Origin: Mucilaginibacter sp. OK283
Lineage (GTDB): Bacteria > Bacteroidota > Bacteroidia > Sphingobacteriales > Sphingobacteriaceae
NCBI RefSeq assembly: GCF_900110415.1
Contig: NZ_FODR01000006.1
Span: 310,001-374,000 of the forward strand
Reading direction: 5' to 3'
Length of the DNA stretch: 64,000 bases
Shown: positions 1 through 9,909 of the stretch, piece by piece
How positions within the stretch are numbered: position 1 is the stretch's first letter
Layout of the letters: each line of letters opens with the position of its first letter
Translations under genes and position numbers: made by a program
Notes under the pieces: model-generated
Seen by the model: only the letters and a program-made list of their open reading frames with translations
Told to the model about the DNA's origin: nothing
Databases searched by the model: none

Positions 1-246
1 TGGTTATGCATAGTACCTAAAATAAGTAAAAAACAACCCGTTTTTCAATTAGTATCCATTTGGTGAGCCACGTGGTCAGTTTTATTATAGATCCTTGATT
101 GACGGTTATTTAAGTAATCCCAATTAAATTAAACAGCTATTTAATAAAGGCAGTTAGCCGGATAATTTTTTGGATAAAGAAAAATAAAAGCTACCTTTCA
201 ACCTGTAGTCTCAAATACTTTAACCAATAAATGCTTAAAATAAAAC

Positions 247-1233
247 ATGAAAAATTTATTAATAATGGGTAATAGTCCACTTTGCCGTTTCCTTCGGCTA
301 CAAGTAATGCTAATGTTATTTGCGTTCCCGGTCTTAAAAGTATCAGCCGGAGAAATCGGGCCATCGAAAGACCCTGATGTGATAGGCAGATGGGATATCA
401 CCATCACCAAAGGCGGTAAAAGCCTGCCATCATGGCTGGAGGTGCAAAAATCCGGTACCCATACTTTAATCGGTCGCTTTGTGTATGCCTTTGGAAGCGC
501 GCGCCCGATTTCGGAAGTTAAACCGGATAATGGAAAATACAGCTTTTCTATTCCCCCGCAATGGGAAGAAGGAACCCGGAATATGGATTTTCAATTTGAA
601 GTTAGCGGCGATAAACTGACAGGTACCATGGTTTACACCGACGGTGCTTCTTATGAGTTTACTGGTGTACGTGCCCCATTGCTTGTGAGAACTAAAAGCC
701 CGGTTTGGGGTGCGCCTGTGAAATTGTTTAACGGAAAAAGCGTTAAGGGCTGGCATACAGATGGCAAGAATCAATGGATAGCGGAGGGTGGAATTTTGAG
801 AAGCCCGCATTCGGGAGCTAACCTGATAACTGATAAAACTTTTACCGATTTTAAACTCCATATTGAATTCAGGTATCCGCAGGGAAGCAACAGTGGCGTT
901 TACCTGAGGGGCCGGTATGAATTGCAGGTGATTGATACCAAAAGCGGCGACCCTGAGCCTATTAACAACCAGTTCAGCTCGATCTATGGTTTTCTGCCGC
1001 CAAATAAAATGATGGCGAAAAACCCCGGTGACTGGCAATCGTATGACGTTACGCTGGTTGGCAGAATGGTAACTATCGTAGCTAATGGGAAAACGGTAAT
1101 ATGCGACCAGATAATCCCCGGGATAACCGGCGGCGCTATAAATAGCCAGGAAGGCGAACCTGGCCCGATATTGATCCAGGGGGATCACGGACCGATTGAT
1201 TACAGGAATATTATTATAACTCCTGCCAAATAA
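247..1233 (+). CDS. Secreted DUF1080 (3-keto-disaccharide hydrolase-like) protein
   Basis: A 328-residue protein with a hydrophobic N-terminal segment (about residues 18-34, ending VSAGE) that looks like a signal peptide, so it is probably periplasmic or surface-located. The C-terminal half (about 157-326) carries the DUF1080 pattern: LFNGKSVKGWH at 160-170, a SGVYLRGRYELQV strand near 216-228 and a closing strand with a DHGPI segment. DUF1080 is a concanavalin/glucanase-like fold, and some members hydrolyse 3-keto-glycosides. The N-terminal 40-150 region is beta-rich and not assigned. The ATG at 247 is the first in frame. A hairpin follows the stop, so it looks monocistronic. The substrate cannot be read from sequence. 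Confidence 0.85.
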   Translation: MKNLLIMGNSPLCRFLRLQVMLMLFAFPVLKVSAGEIGPSKDPDVIGRWDITITKGGKSLPSWLEVQKSGTHTLIGRFVYAFGSARPISEVKPDNGKYSFSIPPQWEEGTRNMDFQFEVSGDKLTGTMVYTDGASYEFTGVRAPLLVRTKSPVWGAPVKLFNGKSVKGWHTDGKNQWIAEGGILRSPHSGANLITDKTFTDFKLHIEFRYPQGSNSGVYLRGRYELQVIDTKSGDPEPINNQFSSIYGFLPPNKMMAKNPGDWQSYDVTLVGRMVTIVANGKTVICDQIIPGITGGAINSQEGEPGPILIQGDHGPIDYRNIIITPAK

Positions 1234-1248
1234 AGGATACTAACAAGT

Positions 1249-1284
1249 AAGAAAGCCTTCCTGAATAATCAGGAGGGCTTTCTT
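1249..1284 (+). terminator. Intrinsic terminator after the DUF1080 gene
   Basis: Inverted repeat with arms AAGAAAGCC.TCCTGA and TCAGGA.GGCTTTCTT around an ATAA loop, 15 nt after the stop codon. The T-rich right arm serves as the U-run. The rest of the gap, 1285-1542, shows no convincing gene or motif. Confidence 0.75.
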
Positions 1285-1542
1285 GCAATACGCCGGGAAT
1301 GTTTTCGGCGTTGGGGCCCCTTTTATATCTATCTTATTTTGTGTTTAATTATGGTAGTTCATCTGTTAAAAGCAACCAATGGTCGGTAGTCTTCAGCTGA
1401 TCGTCGATTCACCTGCCGCCTTTGCAGAAAGCCCGGTTTGAGTTCTGTATATTTGTTTTCGGGAAGATCATTTCTAATGATTGACTTTGATGCCAGCGTA
1501 TAAACAAAATTTATTACAGTTTCTTTTAATTCATCGTCATAT

Positions 1543-2619
1543 ATGAACAAGTTCCTGTGTAACTCAATTTTTAAAGCCACAAAGTTTAATCTGGCCAAAT
1601 TAGTTGTTATAAACGTTTTATGTACATTGTTGATTTTTGCGGCAACAGGATGCGCCGCGCAGACTACGCCGGCGCGTTTCCTGCTTGCGCTTTCAAAAAC
1701 CGATCATATTCTGGCGATCATTGACCCCGTTACACTAAAGATTATCGCCCGTGTACCTGTGGGCTCCGATCCTCATGAGGTTATTGCATCAACTGATGGA
1801 AAGGTCGCTTATGTTTCTATTTACGGCGGCGGCAGTTTGCACGAGCTTAGTGTGGTTGACCTGGTAGCACAAAAGCCTTTACCTGCAATTGATACCAGGC
1901 CACTAATGGGGCCACACGGACTAACGTTCGCCAACGATAAGGTGTGGTTCACAGCGGAGGGATCAAAGGCAGTTGGTCGATATGATCCGGCGATAACCAA
2001 ACTCGACTGGGTCATGGGAACAGGCCAGGACCGGACACATATGATTTATGTAACCAGCGACGGAAAAAAGGTTTACACAACAAACGTGTCGGCAGGGACG
2101 GTAAGCATTTTGGTAGATAGTCTGCTCAAACCCGTCGCCTCCCCAACAGGATTTGCACCTCCGGCACGCCAGGATTGGGTGCAAACTGTTATTCCTGTTG
2201 CGGTAGGGTCTGAAGGTTTTGATGTCTCGCCCGATGGCCGTGAATTGTGGACGGCAGGTGCTAATGATGGTGCCATTTCCATTATCGACATCGCCGCCAA
2301 AAAGGTAACCGGCAACATCGACGCAAAGGTTGTCGGCGCCAATCGGCTCAAGTTTACACCAGATGGTAAGCGGGTATTAATTACAAGCCTCAGGACCGGC
2401 GATCTGTTTATTTATGATGTGGCATCGCACAAAGAGTTGAAACGCATCAGTACCGGCCATGGAGCAGCCGGCATCCTGGTAGACGATGACGGATCACGGG
2501 CATTTATCGGTTGTACGGGCGACAATTACGTGGCGGTGGTCGATCTCACAGCGCTAAAAGTGACAGGTTATATTGATATTCCGGGGGCAGACGGCCTGGC
2601 CTGGGCAGTTAGGCCTTAG
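1543..2619 (+). CDS. YVTN-type beta-propeller protein, probable lipoprotein
   Basis: A 358-residue protein. A hydrophobic stretch (about 20-36) ends in ATGC-AAQ, a relaxed Bacteroidota lipobox, so the mature protein is probably a lipoprotein exposed to the periplasm or surface. The rest is a set of about 40-residue propeller blades of the YVTN/lactonase type, with repeated patterns such as VSPDGRELW, FTPDGKRVL and VVDLTALKVTGYI. Such propellers usually act as binding scaffolds or lactonase-like enzymes; no catalytic residues can be assigned here. It converges with the efflux cluster and ends before a shared inverted repeat. The ATG at 1543 gives the complete signal sequence. Confidence 0.85.
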   Translation: MNKFLCNSIFKATKFNLAKLVVINVLCTLLIFAATGCAAQTTPARFLLALSKTDHILAIIDPVTLKIIARVPVGSDPHEVIASTDGKVAYVSIYGGGSLHELSVVDLVAQKPLPAIDTRPLMGPHGLTFANDKVWFTAEGSKAVGRYDPAITKLDWVMGTGQDRTHMIYVTSDGKKVYTTNVSAGTVSILVDSLLKPVASPTGFAPPARQDWVQTVIPVAVGSEGFDVSPDGRELWTAGANDGAISIIDIAAKKVTGNIDAKVVGANRLKFTPDGKRVLITSLRTGDLFIYDVASHKELKRISTGHGAAGILVDDDGSRAFIGCTGDNYVAVVDLTALKVTGYIDIPGADGLAWAVRP

Positions 2620-2731
2620 TATTACGATGGGAGAGGATCAGGGTGATAAAGTAAAAGAAATTCATTGCCAAAGATTTATGGAGATAATTGGTTGCCATTG
2701 ATCAAGCTGAATTATATAGAATGATAAAAAT

Positions 2732-2787
2732 ATCCATAGCAGGCATTTTCACTGTGCATTTTTTTGTTGTAAATGCTTGCTATGGAT
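2732..2787. terminator. Bidirectional terminator-like inverted repeat
   Basis: Two 17-bp arms (2732-2748 and 2771-2787) are inverted copies with one mismatch, around a 22-nt T-rich loop. The repeat sits between converging genes, so it could end both transcripts. Confidence 0.65.
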
Positions 2788-2808
2788 GTTGTAAATTGGA
2801 CTAATTAA

Positions 2809-5800
2809 CTAAGCTTTTTCCTCATCATTTTCCAAATGTGGAGGTATTAATTTATACATTACCGGAGTCACTATCCGTGAGAGGATGGTAGAACTAATCA
2901 GTCCACCAATCAAAACAATCGCCAACGGGGCTATGAGCGGGTTAGGGTTCAAAGCGATTGGAAGTAAACCACAGATTGCTGTTATCGAAGTCAATACAAC
3001 GGGCAGAAAGCGCGTTTCGCCGGCCATGTTGATGGCTTCATCTATGCTGTGTCCTTCCAGGCGCAAGTGGTTAGTAAAATCAACCAATAACAATGAGTTT
3101 TTAACCTGTATCCCTGATAAACCGATGAATCCGATGATAGACACAAGCGACATCGGGTTGCCTGTCATCAGTAACAGAACCACCCCGCCAAGTATGCCTA
3201 ATGGTATGATCGAAAGCACGATAATAATTCCTTTAAAGGTTTTGAATTGAAGGAGTAGCACACCAATGAAAAGGAATGTGCTGAGTATGATCACAGACAG
3301 AAAGTTACCGCCCAGCGCATCACCTTCAGACTCCGCTTCTCCGGAAAGTTTGTAATAATAACCCGGCGGCATTTTTAGCTTGTTCAGCTGCGGAACGATA
3401 TCCTTCAGGACGTCGTTCGCCAGGACGTGCTCTTTGGTCAGGGAAGTCACCTTCGCAAAGCGTGATTTATTAAAATGGTTGATGGCCGTGGGCGACATTT
3501 CAAACGAAATAGTGGCGATCTGATCAACCAGTACCGGCGTGCCCTGCACATTGTTGACATACAGGTTTTTTAAAGCATCGAGGTTAGAGAACTTGTCTCT
3601 TGGAAGCGTGATCACCACGTTGCGCGAATCACCCCGGTCATCGATATAGTCCCCGACAGTTAGTCCCGCCACCGCCATACGGATCACTTTGTCCACATCA
3701 CTGGTCAGCACGCCTAAGGTACGGGCCTTCTCTTTATCGATCTTTATTTTGACATCTGATTTATAAACATTCAGCTCATTATTGACATAAAATGTACCGG
3801 GATGCTTTTTCAGAATTTCTTCGACTTTAAAAGAAAGGGATCGTATGGTATCCTGGTTTTCTCCAAATACCCTTACTACGATATTCGCTTCGATCGGCGT
3901 TCCCTGTTCAAAGTCTTTCACTTCGATCCTTGCATAGGGAAAGTCGTTGAACTTCATTCTCAGTTGCTTGATCAGTTCGGTCTTTTCACCGGGGCTGGCC
4001 TCTTCATCCAGTTGAACAAATACTTGGACAAAATCAGGCTTTACATCCTGCTGGTGCACGTTGTAGTAAATTTGCGGATTACCTTTGCCCACATTCGATG
4101 TATAAAAAACAATCTCTTTGTGTTTCTTAAGTTCACCTTCTACCAGTTTTGTCACCCGGTCGCTTTCCGGGATATCTGCCTGGAGGGGTAATTTAATATT
4201 GATCAGGAACATCGGTTTTTCCGAAGTTGGGAAAAGCTTGAACCCGGTAATAGTGAACAGAAAAAAAGCAAGTCCGCTCAGGGCTAACGATATCCCGATA
4301 GTAACTTTAGGCCATTTCAAGGCAAGCGGCATCACCCGGGCATAAGAGCGGGTCAAAAACCTTTGCAAATGCTTCAAGAAGAAATTACCTTCGCCATGGG
4401 TATGCGTTTTTAACATACGGCTGCCCAAAAAAGGTACAAGTGTTAAAGCTACGATCATAGACGACAGCACACTGGTCATAACAGCCACCGGCAGGCTGCG
4501 GATAAATTCACCGGCCGCATCAGGTAAAAAGGCAAGCGGTAAAAATGCGATAACCAGGGTAGCTGTACAACCTACAACTGCCACACCAATCTGTTTTGTC
4601 CCTTTCAGGACAGCATCCATGCGGGAGTGCCCTTCCCTGAGCCAGCGCTCAATATTCTCTACTACAACAATACTGTCGTCTACCAGCAGCCCTAATGCTA
4701 CCACAAGCCCAACAATACTGAGTTGATTTAAAGAATACCCTAAGAAATTCAAGGCGATAAGCCCCAGGCCCAAAGAAAGCGGGATGGAGATCATCACGAT
4801 CAGCGATGCCCTGAACCCCAATGGCAGCAGAGTGACGACGACCAGAACGATGGCTAACCCAAAGTCAAAACCAAGGTGGCCCAAACGCCTGGATACCATA
4901 TCGGCCTGATCGAAGTTTTTGACCATGCGAATGTTTTCAGGCAGGCTTTTGTTAAACTCATCCAGAGTCGGTAAAAACTCTTTCTGAACGCTGGCAATAT
5001 TTACATTGCCTTTCATTGCCGCCGTAACCAGTACACAACGGTGCCCGTTTAAACGGGTAATATGGTCTATCGTGCCGTCCTTATAACCTACGTCGGCCAC
5101 ATCTTTCAGGTAAATGATTTTGCCATTAGCATTATAGATAACCGTATTGGCAACATCATCGACACTCTTGAACTTGCCGCTGGTTTTAACATTAAATACC
5201 TTGCTGTCCAGGTTGATACTTCCCCCGGGGATATCCGCGGCTTCGCTTTGCAAACTGCCGATGACCACATTAAGCGGTATTTTCAATTGCGCCAGTTTAT
5301 TGAGTTGCATATCGATCCGGATCTCCTGTTCGGGCATACCGAAATACTTTACCTCCTTTAAATTGGTGATCTTTTCTAATTGTGTTTTCAGGATGTCTGC
5401 TTTATCCCGCAGCAATTTACCGGAAGCGTTATCTGACACGAGCGCAACCTGCAAAATTTTTACGTCTGATGAGGATACTTTTTCTGTTTTGATCAGATAG
5501 ATATCTTTAGGAAGTTCACTGTTCTTTAGCGCATTGATCTCCGTGGAGATTTCCTGGTATTTGTTGTCCACATCTACGCCATATTTAAACTTGGGCTGGA
5601 TAACCGCTACACCGTCCTCTACGGTTGTCAGGATCTTTTCAATGTTTTCAAGTCCATAGATCTTGTTTTCGATGGGTTTTACTACCTGCTCTTCCATATC
5701 CTTTGGACTGGTTCCAGGGTAAATCACCGTGATGATGTATTGCGGCGGATGGTTTGTCGGATCTTCCGAACGGGGCATGGTAAACAGCGTGAGTAAGCCT

Positions 5801-5871
5801 ACAACTGCCACCAAAAGGAATATGATCAGGGTGAACTGATAGTTCTTAACGGCAAAATTTGTGATCTTCAT
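2809..5871 (-). CDS. RND efflux pump, inner-membrane permease
   Basis: A 1020-residue proton-driven RND permease of the AcrB/HAE1 type. The N-terminus has TM1 (about 13-31), followed by periplasmic porter domains, a TM bundle at about 335-540, a second porter repeat and a C-terminal TM bundle (about 845-1005). The proton-relay pair is visible as LLVDDSIVVVENIERW, with D398 and D399 matching AcrB D407/D408. The length is typical of the family. It is the last gene of a minus-strand operon, starting 4 nt after the adaptor stop. With the adaptor and TolC-like channel it should form a tripartite exporter across both membranes. The substrate is unknown; drugs, detergents or lipids are all possible. 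Confidence 0.95.
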   Translation of the reverse strand: MKITNFAVKNYQFTLIIFLLVAVVGLLTLFTMPRSEDPTNHPPQYIITVIYPGTSPKDMEEQVVKPIENKIYGLENIEKILTTVEDGVAVIQPKFKYGVDVDNKYQEISTEINALKNSELPKDIYLIKTEKVSSSDVKILQVALVSDNASGKLLRDKADILKTQLEKITNLKEVKYFGMPEQEIRIDMQLNKLAQLKIPLNVVIGSLQSEAADIPGGSINLDSKVFNVKTSGKFKSVDDVANTVIYNANGKIIYLKDVADVGYKDGTIDHITRLNGHRCVLVTAAMKGNVNIASVQKEFLPTLDEFNKSLPENIRMVKNFDQADMVSRRLGHLGFDFGLAIVLVVVTLLPLGFRASLIVMISIPLSLGLGLIALNFLGYSLNQLSIVGLVVALGLLVDDSIVVVENIERWLREGHSRMDAVLKGTKQIGVAVVGCTATLVIAFLPLAFLPDAAGEFIRSLPVAVMTSVLSSMIVALTLVPFLGSRMLKTHTHGEGNFFLKHLQRFLTRSYARVMPLALKWPKVTIGISLALSGLAFFLFTITGFKLFPTSEKPMFLINIKLPLQADIPESDRVTKLVEGELKKHKEIVFYTSNVGKGNPQIYYNVHQQDVKPDFVQVFVQLDEEASPGEKTELIKQLRMKFNDFPYARIEVKDFEQGTPIEANIVVRVFGENQDTIRSLSFKVEEILKKHPGTFYVNNELNVYKSDVKIKIDKEKARTLGVLTSDVDKVIRMAVAGLTVGDYIDDRGDSRNVVITLPRDKFSNLDALKNLYVNNVQGTPVLVDQIATISFEMSPTAINHFNKSRFAKVTSLTKEHVLANDVLKDIVPQLNKLKMPPGYYYKLSGEAESEGDALGGNFLSVIILSTFLFIGVLLLQFKTFKGIIIVLSIIPLGILGGVVLLLMTGNPMSLVSIIGFIGLSGIQVKNSLLLVDFTNHLRLEGHSIDEAINMAGETRFLPVVLTSITAICGLLPIALNPNPLIAPLAIVLIGGLISSTILSRIVTPVMYKLIPPHLENDEEKA

Positions 5872-5875
5872 GGCC

Positions 5876-6928
5876 TTACTTGATGATTTTAATGAAAGAT
5901 TGTTCGTTGAGATAAGCGCTGTTGGAGACCACGATCTGGTCTATACCTTCCAGTTTATCCTTCAGATAAACATTTTCGTTGTCAAACTTCAGAATGGTAA
6001 CCGGTACTCTTTTTACCCTGGTTGCGCCTATGGTGGTAAATACGAAACCTTTATTGCCGTCAGCTTCTACCAGTGATCCGTATGGGATAATCATCACGCT
6101 TTTATCCTGGTGGGTGGCTATCTCCGCTTTACCAAACATACCAACCGCGGGTTTTACGCCGTTTAATTGCAGTTTCAGTTCTATCTGGAACGAACCCAGC
6201 TCCCGATCGGCCGCCTGCGACTTGCGGAACACGGTAGCATCAAAGGTTTGACCGGCATAGCCGTCGAGCGTTACTTTAGCGGTTTGTCCGGGCCTGATGA
6301 TGGCCCATTCGCGGTCAGTCACGCCAATTTTAAGTGAATAACTGTTTTGCTGTTCGGTAGAGTTGGTCAGCAGTACCGGTATACCCCCGGCGATAACCTC
6401 GCCTTCATTGGCTGTTTTCTTGCTTACAAAACCATCAGATGCGGCATATATTTTAGAGTAGCGCTCGTTGAAGGCTGTTGCTTCCCTGGCTTTTTTTGCA
6501 ACATCCAAAGCGGTTTTAGTATTCTGCAATTGTTCCAAAGTGTAAACACTGTCTTTGTAAAGATTTAGTGCCCGGCTATAGTCACGCTGCGCTTTTTCTA
6601 CACCTAAGCTGGACTGGGCTAATCCAGCTGAAATTTCGGTAGAATTGAGCGTGGCCAGCAATTGCCCCTGTTTAAAGAACTGGCCTTCCTGTACCAGGAT
6701 ACGGTTGATTACGCCGCCTATTTTAAAGGCATATTTGGCTTCATCCTCCGTACTGACCAGGCCTGTAGCGGTGATCTGGTCGGGTACGCCTAATGTAGAT
6801 ACTGATGCGGTTTTAACGGGTATGATATCCGGTTCTCCAATTGGATTACCTTCCCTGTGTTTTGCTTTGCAGGAAGCCATTGAGATTAACGCTGCTATGA
6901 TAATGCTGAATAATTGTAAGTTTTTCAT
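5876..6928 (-). CDS. RND efflux periplasmic adaptor (membrane fusion protein)
   Basis: A 350-residue adaptor. The N-terminus (MKNLQLFSIIIAALISMASCK) is a lipoprotein signal with the cysteine at about 20, so it is probably lipid-anchored in the inner membrane. It shows the usual order: a beta-barrel/lipoyl half (GVINRILVQEGQFFKQGQLL), a short alpha-hairpin with Ala/Gln/Lys-rich helices (about 95-150), the second lipoyl half (YAASDGFVSKKTANEGEVI) and a C-terminal barrel and membrane-proximal domain. It bridges the pump encoded directly downstream and the outer-membrane channel encoded directly upstream. The 94-nt gap to the tolC-like gene shows no strong terminator, so one transcript is likely. 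Confidence 0.93.
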   Translation of the reverse strand: MKNLQLFSIIIAALISMASCKAKHREGNPIGEPDIIPVKTASVSTLGVPDQITATGLVSTEDEAKYAFKIGGVINRILVQEGQFFKQGQLLATLNSTEISAGLAQSSLGVEKAQRDYSRALNLYKDSVYTLEQLQNTKTALDVAKKAREATAFNERYSKIYAASDGFVSKKTANEGEVIAGGIPVLLTNSTEQQNSYSLKIGVTDREWAIIRPGQTAKVTLDGYAGQTFDATVFRKSQAADRELGSFQIELKLQLNGVKPAVGMFGKAEIATHQDKSVMIIPYGSLVEADGNKGFVFTTIGATRVKRVPVTILKFDNENVYLKDKLEGIDQIVVSNSAYLNEQSFIKIIK

Positions 6929-7022
6929 CGTTTTAATTTGTTTTTTAATGGAGATGAATCGATCATGAGCTTATTTATATTGTCTTTTAAGGGTTGCTCA
7001 TAATGGTTTCATGATCTTATTT

Positions 7023-8384
7023 TTATTGAATGGTGAAACTGGCATTGGCGCGTTCTATAGCGGCGTCTGCAATCCAGGTGTCGTAAAGGGCAATATTGGC
7101 GTGAAGCTGGGCATCGATCCATTGGTTCTGGGCATCCAGCAGTTCGATATAAATGGCTGTTCCCTGTTTGTATAACTTCAGCATATCCCCGTAATAGGTC
7201 TGGCTGGTTTTTAATTGGGATTGTGCGGCCTGGTATTGCGCAATGGCGCTTTGCATACCAGCCTGGCGAACTTTAAGTTCGGTAAGCAATTGCTGCTGCA
7301 CGTAATCGGTCTGTGATGCCAGGGCCTCGCGGTCGGCAAGCGCCTGCTTGACCCGGTAATTGTTTTTGCCGGAAGAGAACAGGTTCCATTCCAGGGAAAC
7401 CCCGAACAGATAGTAACGGCTGTTACTGTTAAACTTCCAGTCAAAAGCTTGCGAACCCAGATCGATAAAGGTTCCTAACTTGGGGACGATATAGGATCTG
7501 GCCAGCCCAGTCAGGTTGCCATTGATATCTTTTGCTATCCTTAGTTTGGATAATTCCTCCCTGCCATCAACATTGTTACCCGGGCTTTGTTCCCTTGCAG
7601 GCAGTGTTTTAATATCGTCTGAAAGTATGCTGTCTGTCAGCGGCCGGTTAAGCAGGAAGTTAAAATAGTAGCCGGCTGATTCCGCTGTTTTCTGTGCCTC
7701 AATAAGCGAAGCATTGATTCTGGATACTTCATTCTGACTCCTGAGCACAACGGTACGGTTAACCTTACTGTTGTCATACAGCTTCGTATTGATCCTTTGA
7801 CCTTCTTCAACCAACCGGAGTGAAGATTCATAGATGCCGGTAGCATAAACGGCTTTCTGGTAATTGTAATAGGCTGTTTTGATTTCTTTGACCAGTTCGC
7901 GTTTATAGAGCAATATCTCGGCCTTTTGCAGATCTACCTGCTGCCTTTTGATCCGCTTATTATAAATCAGTTCCGCATTCAGAATAGGGAGTGTGGTGCG
8001 AAACTTAGCATCATAAAAATTATCCGGATTAAGCTGTATCCGCTGATTTTGCAACTGCGGAAAGGCATTGCTACCGGTCAATTTATTCAGCGTGGAATAA
8101 ACTCCGTTAAAAAGGTCGCCGGTAGGGAAATCTATCGTACGGCCGCCATCAGCCTTTGTGTAGGTAGTCGAAAAAGTAACATCGGGCAGAAACATGCTTT
8201 TCGCTTCCTTAAGCGCGTAAATATTTTTTTCGAGCACGAAGTTCTGCTGCCTGATGCTTTCATTTGAGGCAAGGCCCTGCCGGATATACTCATCCAGCTT
8301 GCCCTGCGCTTTTGCAAAGGGTGCAGCCAGTAAGGCTGACGACAAAAGCAAAAGTTGGTAAAATGTTTGACTTTTGAATTTCAT
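7023..8384 (-). CDS. TolC-family outer membrane efflux channel
   Basis: A 453-residue TolC-type protein with a Sec signal peptide (MKFKSQTFYQLLLLSSALLA, mature end after AKAQG). It has the long amphipathic coiled-coil helices of the family in two repeats: about 30-240 (YNYQKAVYATGIY, Asn-rich turn regions) and 290-450 (DREALASQTDYVQQQL, SQLKTSQTYYGDMLKLYKQG). It provides the outer-membrane duct for the adaptor and pump encoded downstream. A 13-bp palindrome nearly identical to the one before the upstream SDR gene lies 21 nt before its start, which suggests control by the adjacent TetR-type regulator. Confidence 0.92.
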   Translation of the reverse strand: MKFKSQTFYQLLLLSSALLAAPFAKAQGKLDEYIRQGLASNESIRQQNFVLEKNIYALKEAKSMFLPDVTFSTTYTKADGGRTIDFPTGDLFNGVYSTLNKLTGSNAFPQLQNQRIQLNPDNFYDAKFRTTLPILNAELIYNKRIKRQQVDLQKAEILLYKRELVKEIKTAYYNYQKAVYATGIYESSLRLVEEGQRINTKLYDNSKVNRTVVLRSQNEVSRINASLIEAQKTAESAGYYFNFLLNRPLTDSILSDDIKTLPAREQSPGNNVDGREELSKLRIAKDINGNLTGLARSYIVPKLGTFIDLGSQAFDWKFNSNSRYYLFGVSLEWNLFSSGKNNYRVKQALADREALASQTDYVQQQLLTELKVRQAGMQSAIAQYQAAQSQLKTSQTYYGDMLKLYKQGTAIYIELLDAQNQWIDAQLHANIALYDTWIADAAIERANASFTIQ

Positions 8385-8405
8385 TTTAAATCATCGTTTT
8401 AATTT

Positions 8406-8424
8406 TAAACACTGTTCAATAGTA
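8406..8424 (-). promoter_or_regulatory. Candidate TetR operator and weak promoter before the tolC-like gene
   Basis: The plus strand reads TAAACACTGTTCA at 8406-8418, matching 12 of 13 bases of the palindrome at 9919-9931. On the minus strand TACTATTG (8417-8424) is one mismatch from the TAnnTTTG -7 box, so a bound repressor would cover the start point. This is inference from the repeat and its position. Confidence 0.5.
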
Positions 8425-8439
8425 TATTAAAAAAAAGGG

Positions 8440-9048
8440 CTAACTTTTTTCAAGCAACGCCACAAAAGACTCGTACCCGTTTTGCATGAGTTGTTCATTT
8501 GTTTTGCCAACAAAGCTTGTATTGCGGTGTTTGCAAAAAAGCGCACAGATGCCGTGTACTACAGAGATGATCAGGAAAGTAAAATATTCTGTGTCCATAT
8601 TTACGAACTTGCCTTTCTGCTGACATTCCTGTACCATTCCCTGCATATACCTGATCGCTTCTTCGGCGATCTGGAATCCCTCGGACAGGGAATCTTTAAC
8701 CGGTTCGTCAACAATGAACATCAGGTTATAATAATCTTTATTATCCTGGGCAAATTGAATAAACACGCGCCCGGATGCTTTTAACCGCTCAAAAGGGTCG
8801 CCAACTTTGTCCAGCACTTTCAACTGGTTCAACAACAGGCGAAAGCCCTCCTTATGTAATTCGTGGAAGATCTCACTCTTGTCTTTGAAATAGAAATAAA
8901 GCGAGCCCTGGCTGTAACTAATCTCAGCGGCGATATTGCGCATGCTGGTTTTTTCATAGCCCTTTTCTAAAAATATCTTACGTGCACCGTTAAGGATGCG
9001 TTTGTGCATTTCCTGTTTCTCTTTTAATTTTCTTTCTGCTATGCCCAT
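8440..9048 (-). CDS. TetR/AcrR-family regulator of the efflux cluster
   Basis: A 202-residue regulator starting MGIAERKLKEKQEM. The N-terminal TetR HTH is clear: ILNGARKIFLEKGYEKTSM, then IAAEISYSQGSLYFYFKDKSE. The C-terminal helical domain (about 60-200) would bind the inducer and dimerise. An in-frame start at 9216 would add 56 residues without family support and overlap the upstream SDR gene, so the ATG at 9048 is preferred. It lies between the SDR and tolC-like genes on the same strand. Near-identical palindromes before both neighbours are its likely operators, giving a locally autoregulated efflux operon. Confidence 0.88.
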   Translation of the reverse strand: MGIAERKLKEKQEMHKRILNGARKIFLEKGYEKTSMRNIAAEISYSQGSLYFYFKDKSEIFHELHKEGFRLLLNQLKVLDKVGDPFERLKASGRVFIQFAQDNKDYYNLMFIVDEPVKDSLSEGFQIAEEAIRYMQGMVQECQQKGKFVNMDTEYFTFLIISVVHGICALFCKHRNTSFVGKTNEQLMQNGYESFVALLEKS

Positions 9049-9119
9049 TTTTAGATAATGATAAGATACAAATATAAGATCGCCGTCCGTGTAGCCAAAT
9101 TTCGGATGGGTGTTTTTGC

Positions 9120-9881
9120 TTAATTCTGCATGCCGGGGCTGATCTTGCTCATAATGTTCACCGCAGCAACTCTGGGTAAAAACCTGAAACCGAATAGCAT
9201 CAAACGATTTTTCCAACCTTGCATCACTCTTGGCTTCTGTCTTTTTTGTAGCGCTTTCACGAGTTCCCTGGCAACATCCTCAACAGAAGACATTACAAAC
9301 TTTGGGAAATCACTGGTATGCCCACCTGCGTTTGCATGGAAATCGGAGTTTGCGGCGCCAGGATTAAAGCCCGTCACATAAATACCTTTAGGCTTGAATT
9401 CGCACCACAATGATTCTGAGAAATTAGCGACAAAACTCTTGGTGCCTGCATACACCGCACCGCCCGGTAGAGAAGAATGGGCCAGCAGCGAACCGATATT
9501 GACGAGCGCATCTCCTTTGACAGCTTTCTGTAAAAAGCTATAAGACAAAGTTACCAAAGCTTGCATATTGAGCTGCATCGTGGCCAGCTGGTCTTCCAGC
9601 GGGATATCAGTAAATTTTCCGTAAGTACCGTTACCCGCGTTGTTGATGAGCACGTCGTACTTTTCAGCGCTGAGATGTGCCGCCAGCTTTTGCAGGTCTT
9701 CTTTGTTGTTCAGATCAGCAACCAGGATGGTATGGCCGCTGCCGCTTAAACCGCTTAATGCCTTTTCGAGGCGGTCCCTGTTACGGGCTACCAGGGTAAC
9801 CTGGTAATTCTGTTGAGCCAGCTGCCGGGCTGTTTCGAGCCCGATGCCTCCGCTGGCACCTGTGATCAATGCTTTTTTCAT
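9120..9881 (-). CDS. Short-chain dehydrogenase/reductase (SDR)
   Basis: A 253-residue classical SDR. The Rossmann motif TGASGGIG is at about 7-14, the NNAG motif at about 80-83, and the catalytic Ser followed by YAGTK (Tyr and Lys four apart) at about 140-160. It is similar to the DltE/YqjQ-like group that reduces carbonyl compounds with NAD(P)H. It is the first gene of the efflux cluster and its promoter contains the candidate TetR operator. It may therefore modify a compound that the pump exports, or a compound that induces the operon. The actual substrate is unknown. Confidence 0.88.
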   Translation of the reverse strand: MKKALITGASGGIGLETARQLAQQNYQVTLVARNRDRLEKALSGLSGSGHTILVADLNNKEDLQKLAAHLSAEKYDVLINNAGNGTYGKFTDIPLEDQLATMQLNMQALVTLSYSFLQKAVKGDALVNIGSLLAHSSLPGGAVYAGTKSFVANFSESLWCEFKPKGIYVTGFNPGAANSDFHANAGGHTSDFPKFVMSSVEDVARELVKALQKRQKPRVMQGWKNRLMLFGFRFLPRVAAVNIMSKISPGMQN

Positions 9882-9909
9882 AATTGCCTGGATTAATTTA
9901 AAACCGGTA

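Noticed and set aside
1359..1598. 79-codon minus-strand frame overlapping the start of the beta-propeller gene
   Set aside because: No family features, no promoter, and it runs antisense into a well-supported gene.
8440..9216. Longer TetR protein starting at 9216
   Set aside because: The extra 56 residues overlap the upstream SDR gene and do not look like TetR; the ATG at 9048 directly precedes the HTH.
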